Source: Lewinellaceae bacterium (GTDB lineage Bacteria > Bacteroidota > Bacteroidia > Chitinophagales > Saprospiraceae). Taken from it: DNA of 64,000 nucleotides. Below, piece by piece: positions 35,967-45,700 of the stretch. The stretch's first letter is position 1, and each line of letters opens with the position of its first letter. The translations under genes and the position numbers were made by a program. The stretch covers positions 62,001 through 126,000 of the forward strand of contig JACJXW010000004.1 of the NCBI GenBank assembly GCA_020636405.1. Reading direction: 5' to 3'. Under the pieces are notes generated by a model, which saw nothing but the letters and a program-made list of their open reading frames with translations, had not been told where the DNA came from and ran no database searches.

Positions 35967-37256
35967 ATGGCAATCGATGTAATTCTTGGCTTGCAATGGG
36001 GAGACGAAGGTAAAGGTAAGATCGTTGACTACCTGGCGTCATCCTATGATATCGTCGCTCGTTTTCAGGGCGGGCCCAATGCCGGCCATACCCTTAAGTT
36101 CGATGGAAAAAAATTTGTCCTTCATACCGTCCCTTCCGGTATCTTTCGCCCCGGCCTGCTCAACCTGGTCGGCAATGGCGTCGTCATTGACCCCATAACG
36201 CTGGCTGCCGAGATCCGGGAACTGGAAAAAGCAGGAGTGAATTACAATGGCCGGCTGCTACTGGCCCGAAAGGCTCACCTGATCCTGCCTACCCACCGCT
36301 ACCTCGATGCGGCTTCCGAAAATGCTAAAGGTAAGGCCAAGATCGGCTCCACCCTGAAAGGGATAGGCCCAACTTATATGGACAAGACCGGCCGTAACGG
36401 CCTGAGGGTGGGCGACATTTCCCGCAGCAATTTTAAGGAACGCTATCAGACGCTGAAAGAAAAACACCTCAGCCTGTTGGAAATTTACCCGCCTACTGCC
36501 TTCGCCCTGGAAGAGGAAGAGCAGAAATGGATGGAAAGCCTCGAAGTACTGCGGCAACTAAAACAAGTGGATGGTGAATACTTCATCAACCATGCCTTGC
36601 GCGATGGCAAACGCATCCTGGCGGAAGGCGCCCAGGGGTCGATGCTGGACATTGACTTCGGCACCTATCCCTTTGTCACTTCCTCCAATACCATAACGGC
36701 CGGTGTATGCATCGGCCTGGGTGTATCGCCGGATAAGATCGGTGAGGTGATCGGGATCAGTAAGGCTTATTGTACCCGTGTAGGTTCCGGCCCTTTCCCT
36801 ACCGAACTGGACAACGCAACCGGTGAGCGCCTGCGGGCCGAGGGCGGCGAATTTGGCGCCACCACCGGCCGCCCTCGCCGTTGCGGTTGGATCGACCTTC
36901 CACAACTCCGGTATACCATCATGCTCAATGGGGTAACCCAACTGGCCATTACCAAGATCGATGTACTCAATGCTTTTGAGCAGATCGAAGCGGCAACAGC
37001 CTACCGGATCGATGGACAATCAACACAGGAACTGCCCTATGATATTTGTGACCAGCCTATTGAGCCGGTCTACCAGGCCTATCCGGGCTGGCAGCGATCC
37101 CTGGACGGAATCATAGCCTACGAAGAACTGCCGGCCCCCGCACAGGACTACCTCCGGGCTTTGGAAAAGGCACTGGAGGTGCCCATTACCATGATCTCTA
37201 CCGGCCCGGAGCGGAATAAGCTGATCGTGAAGGCCAAGCGGCCGGTAGGGGTATAA
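35967..37256 (+). CDS. purA: adenylosuccinate synthetase
   Basis: This 429-aa GTP-dependent enzyme converts IMP and aspartate to adenylosuccinate in AMP synthesis. The N-terminal GLQWGDEGKGKIVDYLA contains the P-loop. Other blocks are FQGGPNAGHTL, GPTYMDKTGRNGLRVGD and SGPFPTEL. The length is normal. It is monocistronic. Confidence 0.98.
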   Translation: MAIDVILGLQWGDEGKGKIVDYLASSYDIVARFQGGPNAGHTLKFDGKKFVLHTVPSGIFRPGLLNLVGNGVVIDPITLAAEIRELEKAGVNYNGRLLLARKAHLILPTHRYLDAASENAKGKAKIGSTLKGIGPTYMDKTGRNGLRVGDISRSNFKERYQTLKEKHLSLLEIYPPTAFALEEEEQKWMESLEVLRQLKQVDGEYFINHALRDGKRILAEGAQGSMLDIDFGTYPFVTSSNTITAGVCIGLGVSPDKIGEVIGISKAYCTRVGSGPFPTELDNATGERLRAEGGEFGATTGRPRRCGWIDLPQLRYTIMLNGVTQLAITKIDVLNAFEQIEAATAYRIDGQSTQELPYDICDQPIEPVYQAYPGWQRSLDGIIAYEELPAPAQDYLRALEKALEVPITMISTGPERNKLIVKAKRPVGV

Positions 37257-37402
37257 TGGAATGCCCTGGCCGTCTGCTTTAAGATAAACTCCATAAGCTG
37301 ATTTGGATAAGTATCTGGACAGGAACCCTCCAAACATGCTCTAAGATATAAATAGAAATAAGGAAATACATTGATTGCTTCTAAACCCTAACAACAATCC
37401 TT

Positions 37403-38998
37403 ATGCCCTGGATCAACCCCATAGAACTGCTCCGTCTGGAAAAACAAGATCCTGAAAAGATCAATGAGGAAGCCATCATTCAGGCGTGGCGGCGCCTCCA
37501 GGACGAGGAAGAGGAAAAGCCCATCTCCTACCGTGGCAAAAATCTGGCCCAGGAGCAGGCTATGGAAGCTGTTCGCGAACTGGACGACCCCGCCCGGGCC
37601 CGTTACTACCACCGTCTGTGTTCCTATCCGGAAATGAACAGCTTTCTGAGCGGAGATTGTTTTGCCCGGGTAGAGGAGGAGGCGTTGCAGGACGAACTCA
37701 TCACCGGCCCGGCGGCGGCGCAATTGCAACCCGCATATGATGAGTGCCTGCAGCTGGCCCTGAGCGCGGGCAAAGCCTCCGAATATGCTGCTTTTGTCAG
37801 CCAGATAGAAAAGGGGAGTGTGGCATTCCAGGATGCTGTATACCAGGGGAAAAGTATGGAGCAACTGGAGGAGCGCCTGAGCGCCGTCCGGAAGCTGGCG
37901 GATAGGCTGGAGCAGGGGGATAAAGAGGAGGCCAGGGCTACCCTGGGGCAGTCGGGGTTTCTGAGAGAACAGGTTCCCGTAGACATTCTGAACGCCCTGC
38001 CATCCAGGTTCGCAGGTACCCGGGAGGCTTTTAGTGAAACGCTGGTTGGCATGGTGGAAGCCCTCGAAGAACAGGACCCCAACCTGGCATTAGCCGTGGC
38101 GCGCCATACCCGCCGGTTGCGCGCCGGCAAGCAACTCCGAGACCGGCTCAATCAGGATTATCGTCATCTGGAAAGAAGGGTGGAAAACGTAACGCCGGCA
38201 TCCGACGGCAAGCCTGCCCAAAGATGGGTGCCCTGGGTATTTGCCGGTATCCTGGCTGTGGTTCTGGTGGTGGCCGGCCTGTTTTTTAATCAGATCTTTC
38301 AAACGGCTCTTGAAGTAACTTCTTCCCTGTCCAGCCTAACCGATACCCAGCAGGAGGAATATAGCGATGAGGAACAACCGGAGGAAGCCCTGCAAAAGCT
38401 AAGTGAAAAACTGGCTAAGGACGGCAGCATCAGCCGGGAAGAACTGGACAAGATACTCCGGGAGTCGGGCAACCGCACGCCGCTGGCGGGGACGGATGTC
38501 CTTCCTTTGCACTGGAGCGAACGAGGCCACGCTTACGAAGGGGAACTATCCGGGGAAGTGGAGGCCGGAGGCGCGCCGCTGGCCGTTTGTTTTCCGCCCC
38601 GCGAAGTTGCTGCTTCTCCCGTACCCGTATTTACGGTGATCGGTGACCCGGTTTACGATGCGGTCCTCTTTTTCTTCAATGGGAGAAAGTATTTCCAGCA
38701 AGCCTTTATTCCTGCCAAAGGCAAGGTGGAAATTGGGAAAAACCTTGATGCCAGCCAGGTCGTTTCTACCATGATCATTTTCGGACAGGAGTGGAGCCCT
38801 GAAGCGGAAAGCCCCTGCGGTACGCCCGGGTATTTTACCAAAAACATCTTTTATGGAGGGTTTGCCGCTTACGCTACCGATCCTCCAACCCTTAACCTCA
38901 ACCGGGACGGTTTTTTACAACTGAAGAAAAAACGGCTCATGCCTGCACGTCAACTGAAAGAGGAGAAATTCTTCGATTTGCTGGAGCAGTATCGCTGA
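37403..38998 (+). CDS. single-pass membrane protein with possible J-like N-terminus, function unknown
   Basis: This is a 531-aa protein. The N-terminal 85 residues (MPWINPIELLRLEKQDPEKINEEAI...AMEAVRELDDPARARYYHRL) resemble a divergent J domain: start, bundled helices and a terminal ELDDPxxRxxYH-like helix. No HPD tripeptide is seen. A helical region follows to about residue 270. One membrane segment lies near 275-297 (PWVFAGILAVVLVVAGLFF), then an acidic linker. The C-terminal 180 residues are a beta-rich domain that would lie on the other side of the membrane. I do not recognise the family as a whole. Confidence 0.75.
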   Translation: MPWINPIELLRLEKQDPEKINEEAIIQAWRRLQDEEEEKPISYRGKNLAQEQAMEAVRELDDPARARYYHRLCSYPEMNSFLSGDCFARVEEEALQDELITGPAAAQLQPAYDECLQLALSAGKASEYAAFVSQIEKGSVAFQDAVYQGKSMEQLEERLSAVRKLADRLEQGDKEEARATLGQSGFLREQVPVDILNALPSRFAGTREAFSETLVGMVEALEEQDPNLALAVARHTRRLRAGKQLRDRLNQDYRHLERRVENVTPASDGKPAQRWVPWVFAGILAVVLVVAGLFFNQIFQTALEVTSSLSSLTDTQQEEYSDEEQPEEALQKLSEKLAKDGSISREELDKILRESGNRTPLAGTDVLPLHWSERGHAYEGELSGEVEAGGAPLAVCFPPREVAASPVPVFTVIGDPVYDAVLFFFNGRKYFQQAFIPAKGKVEIGKNLDASQVVSTMIIFGQEWSPEAESPCGTPGYFTKNIFYGGFAAYATDPPTLNLNRDGFLQLKKKRLMPARQLKEEKFFDLLEQYR

Positions 38999-39028
38999 TA
39001 GTGGATGGCTGAATCCCGGATCCCCACC

Positions 39029-39745
39029 TCACTTTCTCGCCGTGACGATATACTGGTAGTCCAGAGCGGTATCGTTGGTTTCTACCTCCCGGTATCCGGC
39101 GCTGATCAGCTTTTCTTCTACTTCGAACAGCGGGACGCGGATCTGAGAAGGTGGCCCCAGGGGGGTGCGTTTTTTCTTGAAGTCGATGATGAGCAGCATA
39201 CCGCCGTCGGAAAGTGACCGTTTGAGGTTTTCCAGGTAGGAAACCTGGTCCTTGATGTACATGAAAGTATTGACAATAATGACTATATCAGCTTCGCCAG
39301 GAGCCAGTTTCGGATCATTAGGGAGGGCAAGGCGAGCCTCCAGCTTGCCCTGTACTTCTTCGGGCAGCTCGAAGGATTTCAGGCTGTCGAGGTAGGATAC
39401 AAAACGCGGGTCGATATCGATGGCGATCACTTTTTTGGCCTTAGGCGCCATTCGGAATGCGAAAAAGCCGGTGCCGGCGCCAATGTCGGCTACTGTTTTG
39501 CCTTCCAGGTTGCCAAGCAAGTCAATGACGACCTCTGGTTTTTGCCAGACTACCCGGTTCGTATTATCGTAGTCCTCCAGGATCTTAGCGGTGTCTTTCT
39601 GGGTTGGAGTGGAGACGCTGCCCTGCGTTGTTTGCTGGCCCTCGGTACCGTCTTCTGTACGATTATCACCACCAGAAGGCTGACAGGAAAAAAAAGAGAG
39701 TGTAACAATGACCAATAGATAGCTTAATGATTTCAGGAGCTCCAT
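39029..39745 (-). CDS. class I SAM methyltransferase with a lipoprotein signal
   Basis: The start is ATG 39745, giving 238 aa. The N-terminus is a signal ending in TLSFFSC, so Cys21 is a lipidation candidate. A 40-residue low-complexity linker rich in Gln, Thr and Gly follows. A Rossmann methyltransferase domain begins near residue 75 (KTVADIGAGTGFFAFRMA, VIAIDIDPRFVSYL, IVIIVNTFMYI, GGMLLIIDFKK). SAM motifs look intact, which is odd for an exported protein because SAM is not expected in the periplasm. The substrate is unknown. Confidence 0.85.
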   Translation of the reverse strand: MELLKSLSYLLVIVTLSFFSCQPSGGDNRTEDGTEGQQTTQGSVSTPTQKDTAKILEDYDNTNRVVWQKPEVVIDLLGNLEGKTVADIGAGTGFFAFRMAPKAKKVIAIDIDPRFVSYLDSLKSFELPEEVQGKLEARLALPNDPKLAPGEADIVIIVNTFMYIKDQVSYLENLKRSLSDGGMLLIIDFKKKRTPLGPPSQIRVPLFEVEEKLISAGYREVETNDTALDYQYIVTARK

Positions 39746-39807
39746 ACTAACGATTTGCCGTAAAGTTATACCGTTTCCGGGATAAAATGCCATAGAAGAA
39801 GAAAAGT

Positions 39808-41259
39808 TTAGTTCTCACATAGTTCAAGCATGAACCGCTCAAGTTTCTGGCGGATGGCCCCACCGGAGCCCGAATAATTGTTGACAATAACCGAAAAGGC
39901 AAGCAGGCGGCCGTTGCGGGCAGTGGCATAGCCGGTATAGGCCCGCACGCGTTCCAGCGTGCCGCTCTTGGCGCGGAGGCGCCCTTCGGCAGCCGTCCCC
40001 CGGAGAGTGTTCTTCAGGCTGCCCGACCTGCCGGCAAGGGGCAGAGACTCATAGAACGGGCGAAATAGGGATTCCTCCTGCCGGGCCATCAGACGGAGCA
40101 GGCGCGCCAAAAAAAGGCTGGTTACAGCATTGGCCCCCGACAGCCCGCTGCCGTCGGAGAGGTAACAGCCATCCCAGTCCAGCCCTTCTCCTTCCCAATA
40201 TGCCCGGAGTGCCTCTAGTCCGGCGGCGGTACTGCCCTCCTGTTTCTGGTTCCATCCGATGGTTTTGACCATGGCTTCGCAGTAGAGGTTGACACTTTCC
40301 ATATTTGCCCGCTCCACGATCCGGGAAAGGGGAGGGGATTCGTGGGTGTACAATTGCCGGCGACGTGTAGTCGCCTGGGCATTCACTCTGCTTGAAGCTC
40401 CGCCGGCCATGATGCCAACTGTGGCAAGGCTCTGCCGGAGGGTCTGGGCGGCAAACAAGGGTGGGTCCGGAATGGAGCCCTTTATAGTGAAAATGCCAGT
40501 GCCCACTGGTATGGTGCCCCGTACATAACGGTTGAACTGGTAAGGTGCACCAAAAATGTAGGCGTTGTCGCCGGTACCCCGGCCTGCCGAAACCACTTCG
40601 TTGATGAACTGCAGCCCCGGGATTTCCGGCTCTGTACCGGCGATGGCCGGAATGGAGCCCAGGCCGGCCTGTTGCTGGAAGTGCAGGTAGTGGAGGTTTT
40701 CGTGCAGGTTTAGCGCCCAGGCGCCGGCGCCATAATAGTTACCCATGTCTTCCCACTGCCAGGTTCCGGCGCTGGACTGAGACCCAAAAGCCGAAGCATC
40801 GCCGATGACGGACCCCTCGATGCGGCGAATGCCCGCCTGCTGTACCGCCATGCGCAACCGCTCCATCAGCGGAGCAAGGGGCATCGCTCCCTCTATAAGA
40901 GGAGACCCCAGGGTAGGGTCGCCGTAACCGGAGAGGTAGAGGTTGCCGGAAAGCACGCCGTCATCCGAAAGGGTGCCGTCGTATTCCAGGTTCGTCTGAT
41001 AGCGATAGTCGGGGCCGAGGATGGCCAGTGCGCTGGCCGTGGCCAGTACCTTAAGGTTGGAAGCCGGGCTCAGCGCCCTTTCCGGCTCATAGCTGGCCAG
41101 CAACTGCCCGCTCTCCACATCGATCACGCTGATGCTCAGGCTGCCGTTCTTCAGGCTGGGGTCGGCAGCTAAACGATTGGCGGCGCCCTGGTACGGGTGC
41201 TGGGCCAGGGAAGTTAGGGCCGTTGCCAGGAAGAGGAGGGTAAATACATATCGGTGCAT
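39808..41259 (-). CDS. dacB: D-alanyl-D-alanine carboxypeptidase/endopeptidase (PBP4, S13)
   Basis: The start is ATG 41259, where the signal peptide MHRYVFTLLFLATALTSLAQ begins; product 483 aa. Penicillin-binding motifs are SxxK in SPASNLKVLATA, the SDGSGLSGAN block, and the KTG-type AKSGTLERVRAYTGY. It trims or opens peptidoglycan cross-links in the periplasm. The gene lies between the methyltransferase and fahA on the same strand, with a long hairpin just upstream. Confidence 0.94.
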   Translation of the reverse strand: MHRYVFTLLFLATALTSLAQHPYQGAANRLAADPSLKNGSLSISVIDVESGQLLASYEPERALSPASNLKVLATASALAILGPDYRYQTNLEYDGTLSDDGVLSGNLYLSGYGDPTLGSPLIEGAMPLAPLMERLRMAVQQAGIRRIEGSVIGDASAFGSQSSAGTWQWEDMGNYYGAGAWALNLHENLHYLHFQQQAGLGSIPAIAGTEPEIPGLQFINEVVSAGRGTGDNAYIFGAPYQFNRYVRGTIPVGTGIFTIKGSIPDPPLFAAQTLRQSLATVGIMAGGASSRVNAQATTRRRQLYTHESPPLSRIVERANMESVNLYCEAMVKTIGWNQKQEGSTAAGLEALRAYWEGEGLDWDGCYLSDGSGLSGANAVTSLFLARLLRLMARQEESLFRPFYESLPLAGRSGSLKNTLRGTAAEGRLRAKSGTLERVRAYTGYATARNGRLLAFSVIVNNYSGSGGAIRQKLERFMLELCEN

Positions 41260-41295
41260 AAGAAGTGGATTGGTATATTTTATCCGACGTTCGTT

Positions 41296-41348
41296 ATTCG
41301 TATATCCGGGAATCGTTATTGTGGGAAACGATTCCCGGGTATACGAAT
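41296..41348. repeat. long hairpin with 8-bp-periodic flanks
   Basis: Two 22-bp arms (41296-41317 and 41327-41348) pair with one mismatch around a 9-base loop. The flanks have 8-bp periodicity (GACGTTCG TTATTCGT, TACGAATT CCCGAATC). It lies in the fahA-dacB gap and may terminate fahA. Confidence 0.8.
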
Positions 41349-41394
41349 TCCCGAATCCCCGCCTCCGCATAAAGCTATGGCTGGCGGGGCGGGA

Positions 41395-42666
41395 TCATCC
41401 CTTTGCCGGCAGCACCTTACCGCTGGCCTCTCCAAAGCCGATCCTCAGCCCGTTCTTTTCGCACCATCCACGCAGGATGACAGTATCCCCATCGAGGAGA
41501 AATTTTCGGCTGCTGCCATCAGGCATCGAGATGGGCTTAGTGCCCCGCCAGGACAATTCGAGCATGGAGCCATAGGAATCAGGAGTAGGCCCGCTGATCG
41601 TACCCGAGGCCATCAGGTCACCGACGCGGATGTTACATCCGTTGACGGTGTGATGGGCAAGCTGCTGGGCCATGCTCCAGTACAGATATTTAAAGTTGGA
41701 ATGGCAGACGGCTTTGCCCTGCCCCTGTTCGGGCAGGATCTCTACCTGCAGTTGGATGTCGAAACTTTTCGGGCCTTTGGCCTGCAGGTACGGCAGGGGT
41801 GCGGGGTCTTGCCTGGGCCCCTCCGTTCGAAAAGGCTCCAGTGCATCCATAGTGACGACCCAGGGGGATATGGTCGAAGCGAAGCTCTTGCCCAGGAAGG
41901 GCCCCAGGGGTACATATTCCCACTTCTGAATGTCGCGTGCCGACCAGTCATTGAACAATGCCAACCCGAAGATATAATCTTCCGCCTCCTCTGCGCTCAC
42001 GCTTTCCCCCAATGTCGTTCCCTTACCGATAACGAAGGCCATTTCCAACTCGAAGTCCAACAAGCGGCTTGGGCCGAAGACAGGCTTTTCAGCTCCGTCG
42101 GGCATTTGTTGGCCCTTGGGGCGGTACACCGGCGTGCCAGACACAACGATGGAGGAAGCCCGTCCGTGGTAACCGACCGGCAAGTGCAGCCAGTTGGGCA
42201 TCAGGGCATTTTCTTTACTCCGGAACATGCTGCCCACATTGGTGGCGTGTTCCCGGCTGGAATAGAAATCCGTATAATCGCCCACCTTTACAGGGAGCAG
42301 CATTTGTACGTTGCTTTGCTTGTGCAGGAAGTAATCCGCCAGTTCACTGGCGTCCCAGTCTTCCAGGTCATCGTCGAGGATCTCAGAGAGACGGTTGCGG
42401 ACAGCGCTGGTCTTTGCCTTACCCAGAGCGATGAAGTCGTTGAGGTAAGGTTGGGCAAAGACCAGAGTGGGGATATCCAGGTCGTCGAAAAAACCATGCT
42501 CGGAGAGCACCTGCAGGTCGGCCACAAAATCACCGATAGCTGTGCAGAGGCGTGGGGTAAGCCCTGGCGTTTTAAAAACGCCGAAAGGAAGGTTTTGTAT
42601 GGGGAAGTCGCTGCCTTTGGGTACTTCCACCCAGGATCTAAGGCTAGGGTCATTCTTTCGGTTCAT
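41395..42666 (-). CDS. fahA: fumarylacetoacetase
   Basis: This 423-aa enzyme catalyses the last step of tyrosine and homogentisate breakdown, cleaving fumarylacetoacetate to fumarate and acetoacetate. The N-terminal domain (NDPSLRSWVEVPKGSDFPIQNLPFG) and catalytic domain (DYTDFYSSREHATNVG, LPVGYHGRASSIVVSG, DFELEMAFVIGKGT, FNDWSARDIQKWEYVPLGPF) match the family. No other tyrosine-degradation gene is nearby. Confidence 0.97.
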   Translation of the reverse strand: MNRKNDPSLRSWVEVPKGSDFPIQNLPFGVFKTPGLTPRLCTAIGDFVADLQVLSEHGFFDDLDIPTLVFAQPYLNDFIALGKAKTSAVRNRLSEILDDDLEDWDASELADYFLHKQSNVQMLLPVKVGDYTDFYSSREHATNVGSMFRSKENALMPNWLHLPVGYHGRASSIVVSGTPVYRPKGQQMPDGAEKPVFGPSRLLDFELEMAFVIGKGTTLGESVSAEEAEDYIFGLALFNDWSARDIQKWEYVPLGPFLGKSFASTISPWVVTMDALEPFRTEGPRQDPAPLPYLQAKGPKSFDIQLQVEILPEQGQGKAVCHSNFKYLYWSMAQQLAHHTVNGCNIRVGDLMASGTISGPTPDSYGSMLELSWRGTKPISMPDGSSRKFLLDGDTVILRGWCEKNGLRIGFGEASGKVLPAKG

Positions 42667-42744
42667 GTAGTATGGTTTTGGGCAAAAGTAAGAAAATATG
42701 GCCAGGTGTAGCGGGTCAGGGAAGTCTTTAGAGCGGGTTCACCC

Positions 42745-45700
42745 TTACCGCACTACCACCCGCCGCACTTCTACTCCGAGGCTGTTGCTCAACAGCACGA
42801 AATACAGGCCGGCAGGGCACTCGTCCAGTGATAATTCCACCGCACCGCTGAACTGCCGGATCATCACCCGCCGCCCTTCCACGGAAATAACCTCAGCTGT
42901 CGATTGTGCTGCCGCCGGCGTGCCTCTCCACTGGATGTACAGCCTGCCGTCTGTTGGATTGGGGAACAACTGCCATTCTTGTCCTGAAGAGGAGATCTCT
43001 TCGCTGGAAACGGCACTATCCATAGCAAAGGTGAAGGATTTGTCGCTGGTGCTAGCACCGCAGGCATTGACTGAAAGTACCCGCCAGAAATAAAAATTGC
43101 CACTCAGCGGGCTGTCCAGGGTATACTGTGGAGAGCTGGCCCTGGCGGTTTTGACAATAGACTGGAACGACGGGTCGGTAGCGATCTGAAGGATAAAGGT
43201 GTCCGCTTCGGCGACCGGCGACCAGGTAAATGTGGGATAGGGTTCAAAAACAGGCGATTCATCAGGAGGGGAAAGCAGAACCGGAGCTGGCGGCAGGCTA
43301 CTCACTTCCAGCACTTGTTGAACAAAGTGGAAATTCGCACCGTTCATGCCGGTGATAATAAGAGGAAAGGTTCCTTCCTGTGATAGGCTGTCGATCGTAA
43401 GGGTAACGAAAGAACCTGGTGCCGCCGGATTACTGCTAAAGGTTGAAACGGTGCCGTATGGCGCGCCGATCAGGTGCAGGCTGACCGGGCCGGGGAAGCC
43501 GCTGCCTACGTAAAAACCAAGAGTGAAAGGCTCTTCTATACAGGCGATGTGCTCCTCCTGTGTTGGGAATAACTGGGCTACATCCGGTAACGTAGTGCAA
43601 AGCTCCAACTCCCAGCCGTTGAGCTGGCCGCCATCCTGGTCGAAATTGTCGACAATGGTGAGTTTCCAGATGCCCTCCGCAGGCTCTCCGATCAAGGACG
43701 ACAGGTTGCTTATGGGCTGGAACATGCCTGAGATGGCCGGGTAATTGGAACAGGTAGATTCCAGTTCTTCCTGGGTAGAGGCGGCATCATCAGCAAAACC
43801 CAGCATCAGGTTGGCCCCCGGGCACCCGTAGAATGAACCGGGCACACCAGGCCGGTTAAACAGGTGAATGACGGTTCCGGACGGAGACCGCAGGTATGCC
43901 GACAGGTCGCCGATATAGGAATGGGTTATATCGATATTGCGGAGCACTACTCCGGCTACAGTGCCGCCGCCTTCAACTTTCACTGCCGTTGTCGTAACGG
44001 AACTGCCCTGGGAGGAGATCAGCCCGGGAGGGCCGGTATAGGGCCGGCCCCGGCATATGATGGCGGCAGTAGTGAACGTGCCGGTACCTGACCAGGGCCC
44101 GTTACCACAGGTGTTCTGACTCCGAACGCGGAAAAAATAGGTTGCAGCAGGCTCCAGGAGGATGCCCTGATAATTGGTTGACGTCAATTCAGCGGCAGAA
44201 ACCACGATATTGGTGAACCCCATGTCAGTAGCTATCTGTAGCTCGTAAGTGGCGGCAAGAGGGTGAGCCGTCCACTGAAATTCCGGGGCCAGGGCCTGCC
44301 CAACCGCCCCGGTTGGCGGTGCGGTAAGAACCGGAGCCGGCGGTGGCTGGCTAAAAAGGGCCAGGATGGCTTCGGCTTCTGCCGATGCGTAGGCCTCTTG
44401 GGCCTTTACAGTGAATGTATAGGTGCCGCTGGATAGGGATGTGTTATAAATATTTAGGGTCAGGGTGGAGGTAGATCCCGGCATTGCAGGATTGGGGCTA
44501 AAGGAGGTACTTACTCCGGCTGGCAAGCCCGAGGCGCTCAGCACCGTCGGCCCCGAAAAGCCTTCTTCTATCTGGACGGTATATTGGGCCGATCCGGGGA
44601 TGCAGGCTTCCTGGCTATTATCCGGCAGCGCGATCCCGGCATTGCAACTGGAGAGCCGGCGTCCGTTGATAAACAGTAGATTGGTATTGTCGGGGTCCAG
44701 CCAATCTTTAAGGCGGGTGTTGGGGGTCCCTCCGCCAGACCAGGAATGTCGGAACCATCCGAAGGCATCGTACTGATTGTTGTTGCAACTGGCGGCTCCG
44801 CCCCGCAATTGCCCGACGACTCTACGTTGCCGGTCAAAAAGGGGAGCTCCGGAAGAGCCTGATTCAGTAGCGCCAATATCCCAGGAAGGTACGATCAGGT
44901 GGTTGCCTCCGGGTACGGGTGTGCTTCCGGAACCCCAGGCGCCGGCGTAGGCATCAGAAAAAGAAAAGCTGATGCGTTTCTCCGCTCCGTCCGGATGGTG
45001 GATGCAGGCCAGCGTATCCTGGGGTGGGCTGGCCTCCCGTGTCCAGCCGGCAAAATAAGCCTGAGAGGTACTGGAAAGAGGGTCATCAAGTTCCAGGAGG
45101 GTGAAATCAGTCGGCCCATATCCGGCACGGAAAATAGCGCCGGTGTTGAAGTTGTTCAGCTGGCCATTCCCCGGGTTTCCGCTGGCCGTGGAGCCCGGCG
45201 TCCGGCAGTAGCTGTTCTGGTAGTTCCAGTAGACGACAACGGATGGGGCAGTGGAAGGGCTTACATCGCAGTGGTTAGCCGTAATGAAATAGGGCGTACA
45301 GTCATTGCGGGTATTATTGGCCAGAAAGCCGGTACAGAAAGTACTGCCCCCCATGCCGTATACAGCTACCGATTGAATAACATCCCGGTAGGGTTCTACA
45401 ATCCCCCAGTTGTTGCTGGCGCCGCAGATGACATCCAGGTTGCAGGCGCCGGAGAGCACTTCGGCAAACCCCAGAAAATCGTGGTTCACTGTGGCCAGGC
45501 GGAGGCGCAGGAACGGCCGCTGGCGCGCCGGAACCTGTACTTCCAGAATGGCCTCGTCGCCGGCCAGTATTGGCGTCCATAGCTGGTAGTGGGTTTCGTT
45601 ATCGGCAGCGGTAAAGGGCCCGGATATCCGCTTCTGGCCGGGCTCGTAGATCAAAAGGCGCCCCCCGGGTGGCATGTAATATTCGAGAAAACCAAAATTG

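Noticed and set aside
41254..42711. 485-codon plus-strand open frame across fahA
   Set aside because: It is a shadow of the fumarylacetoacetase gene.
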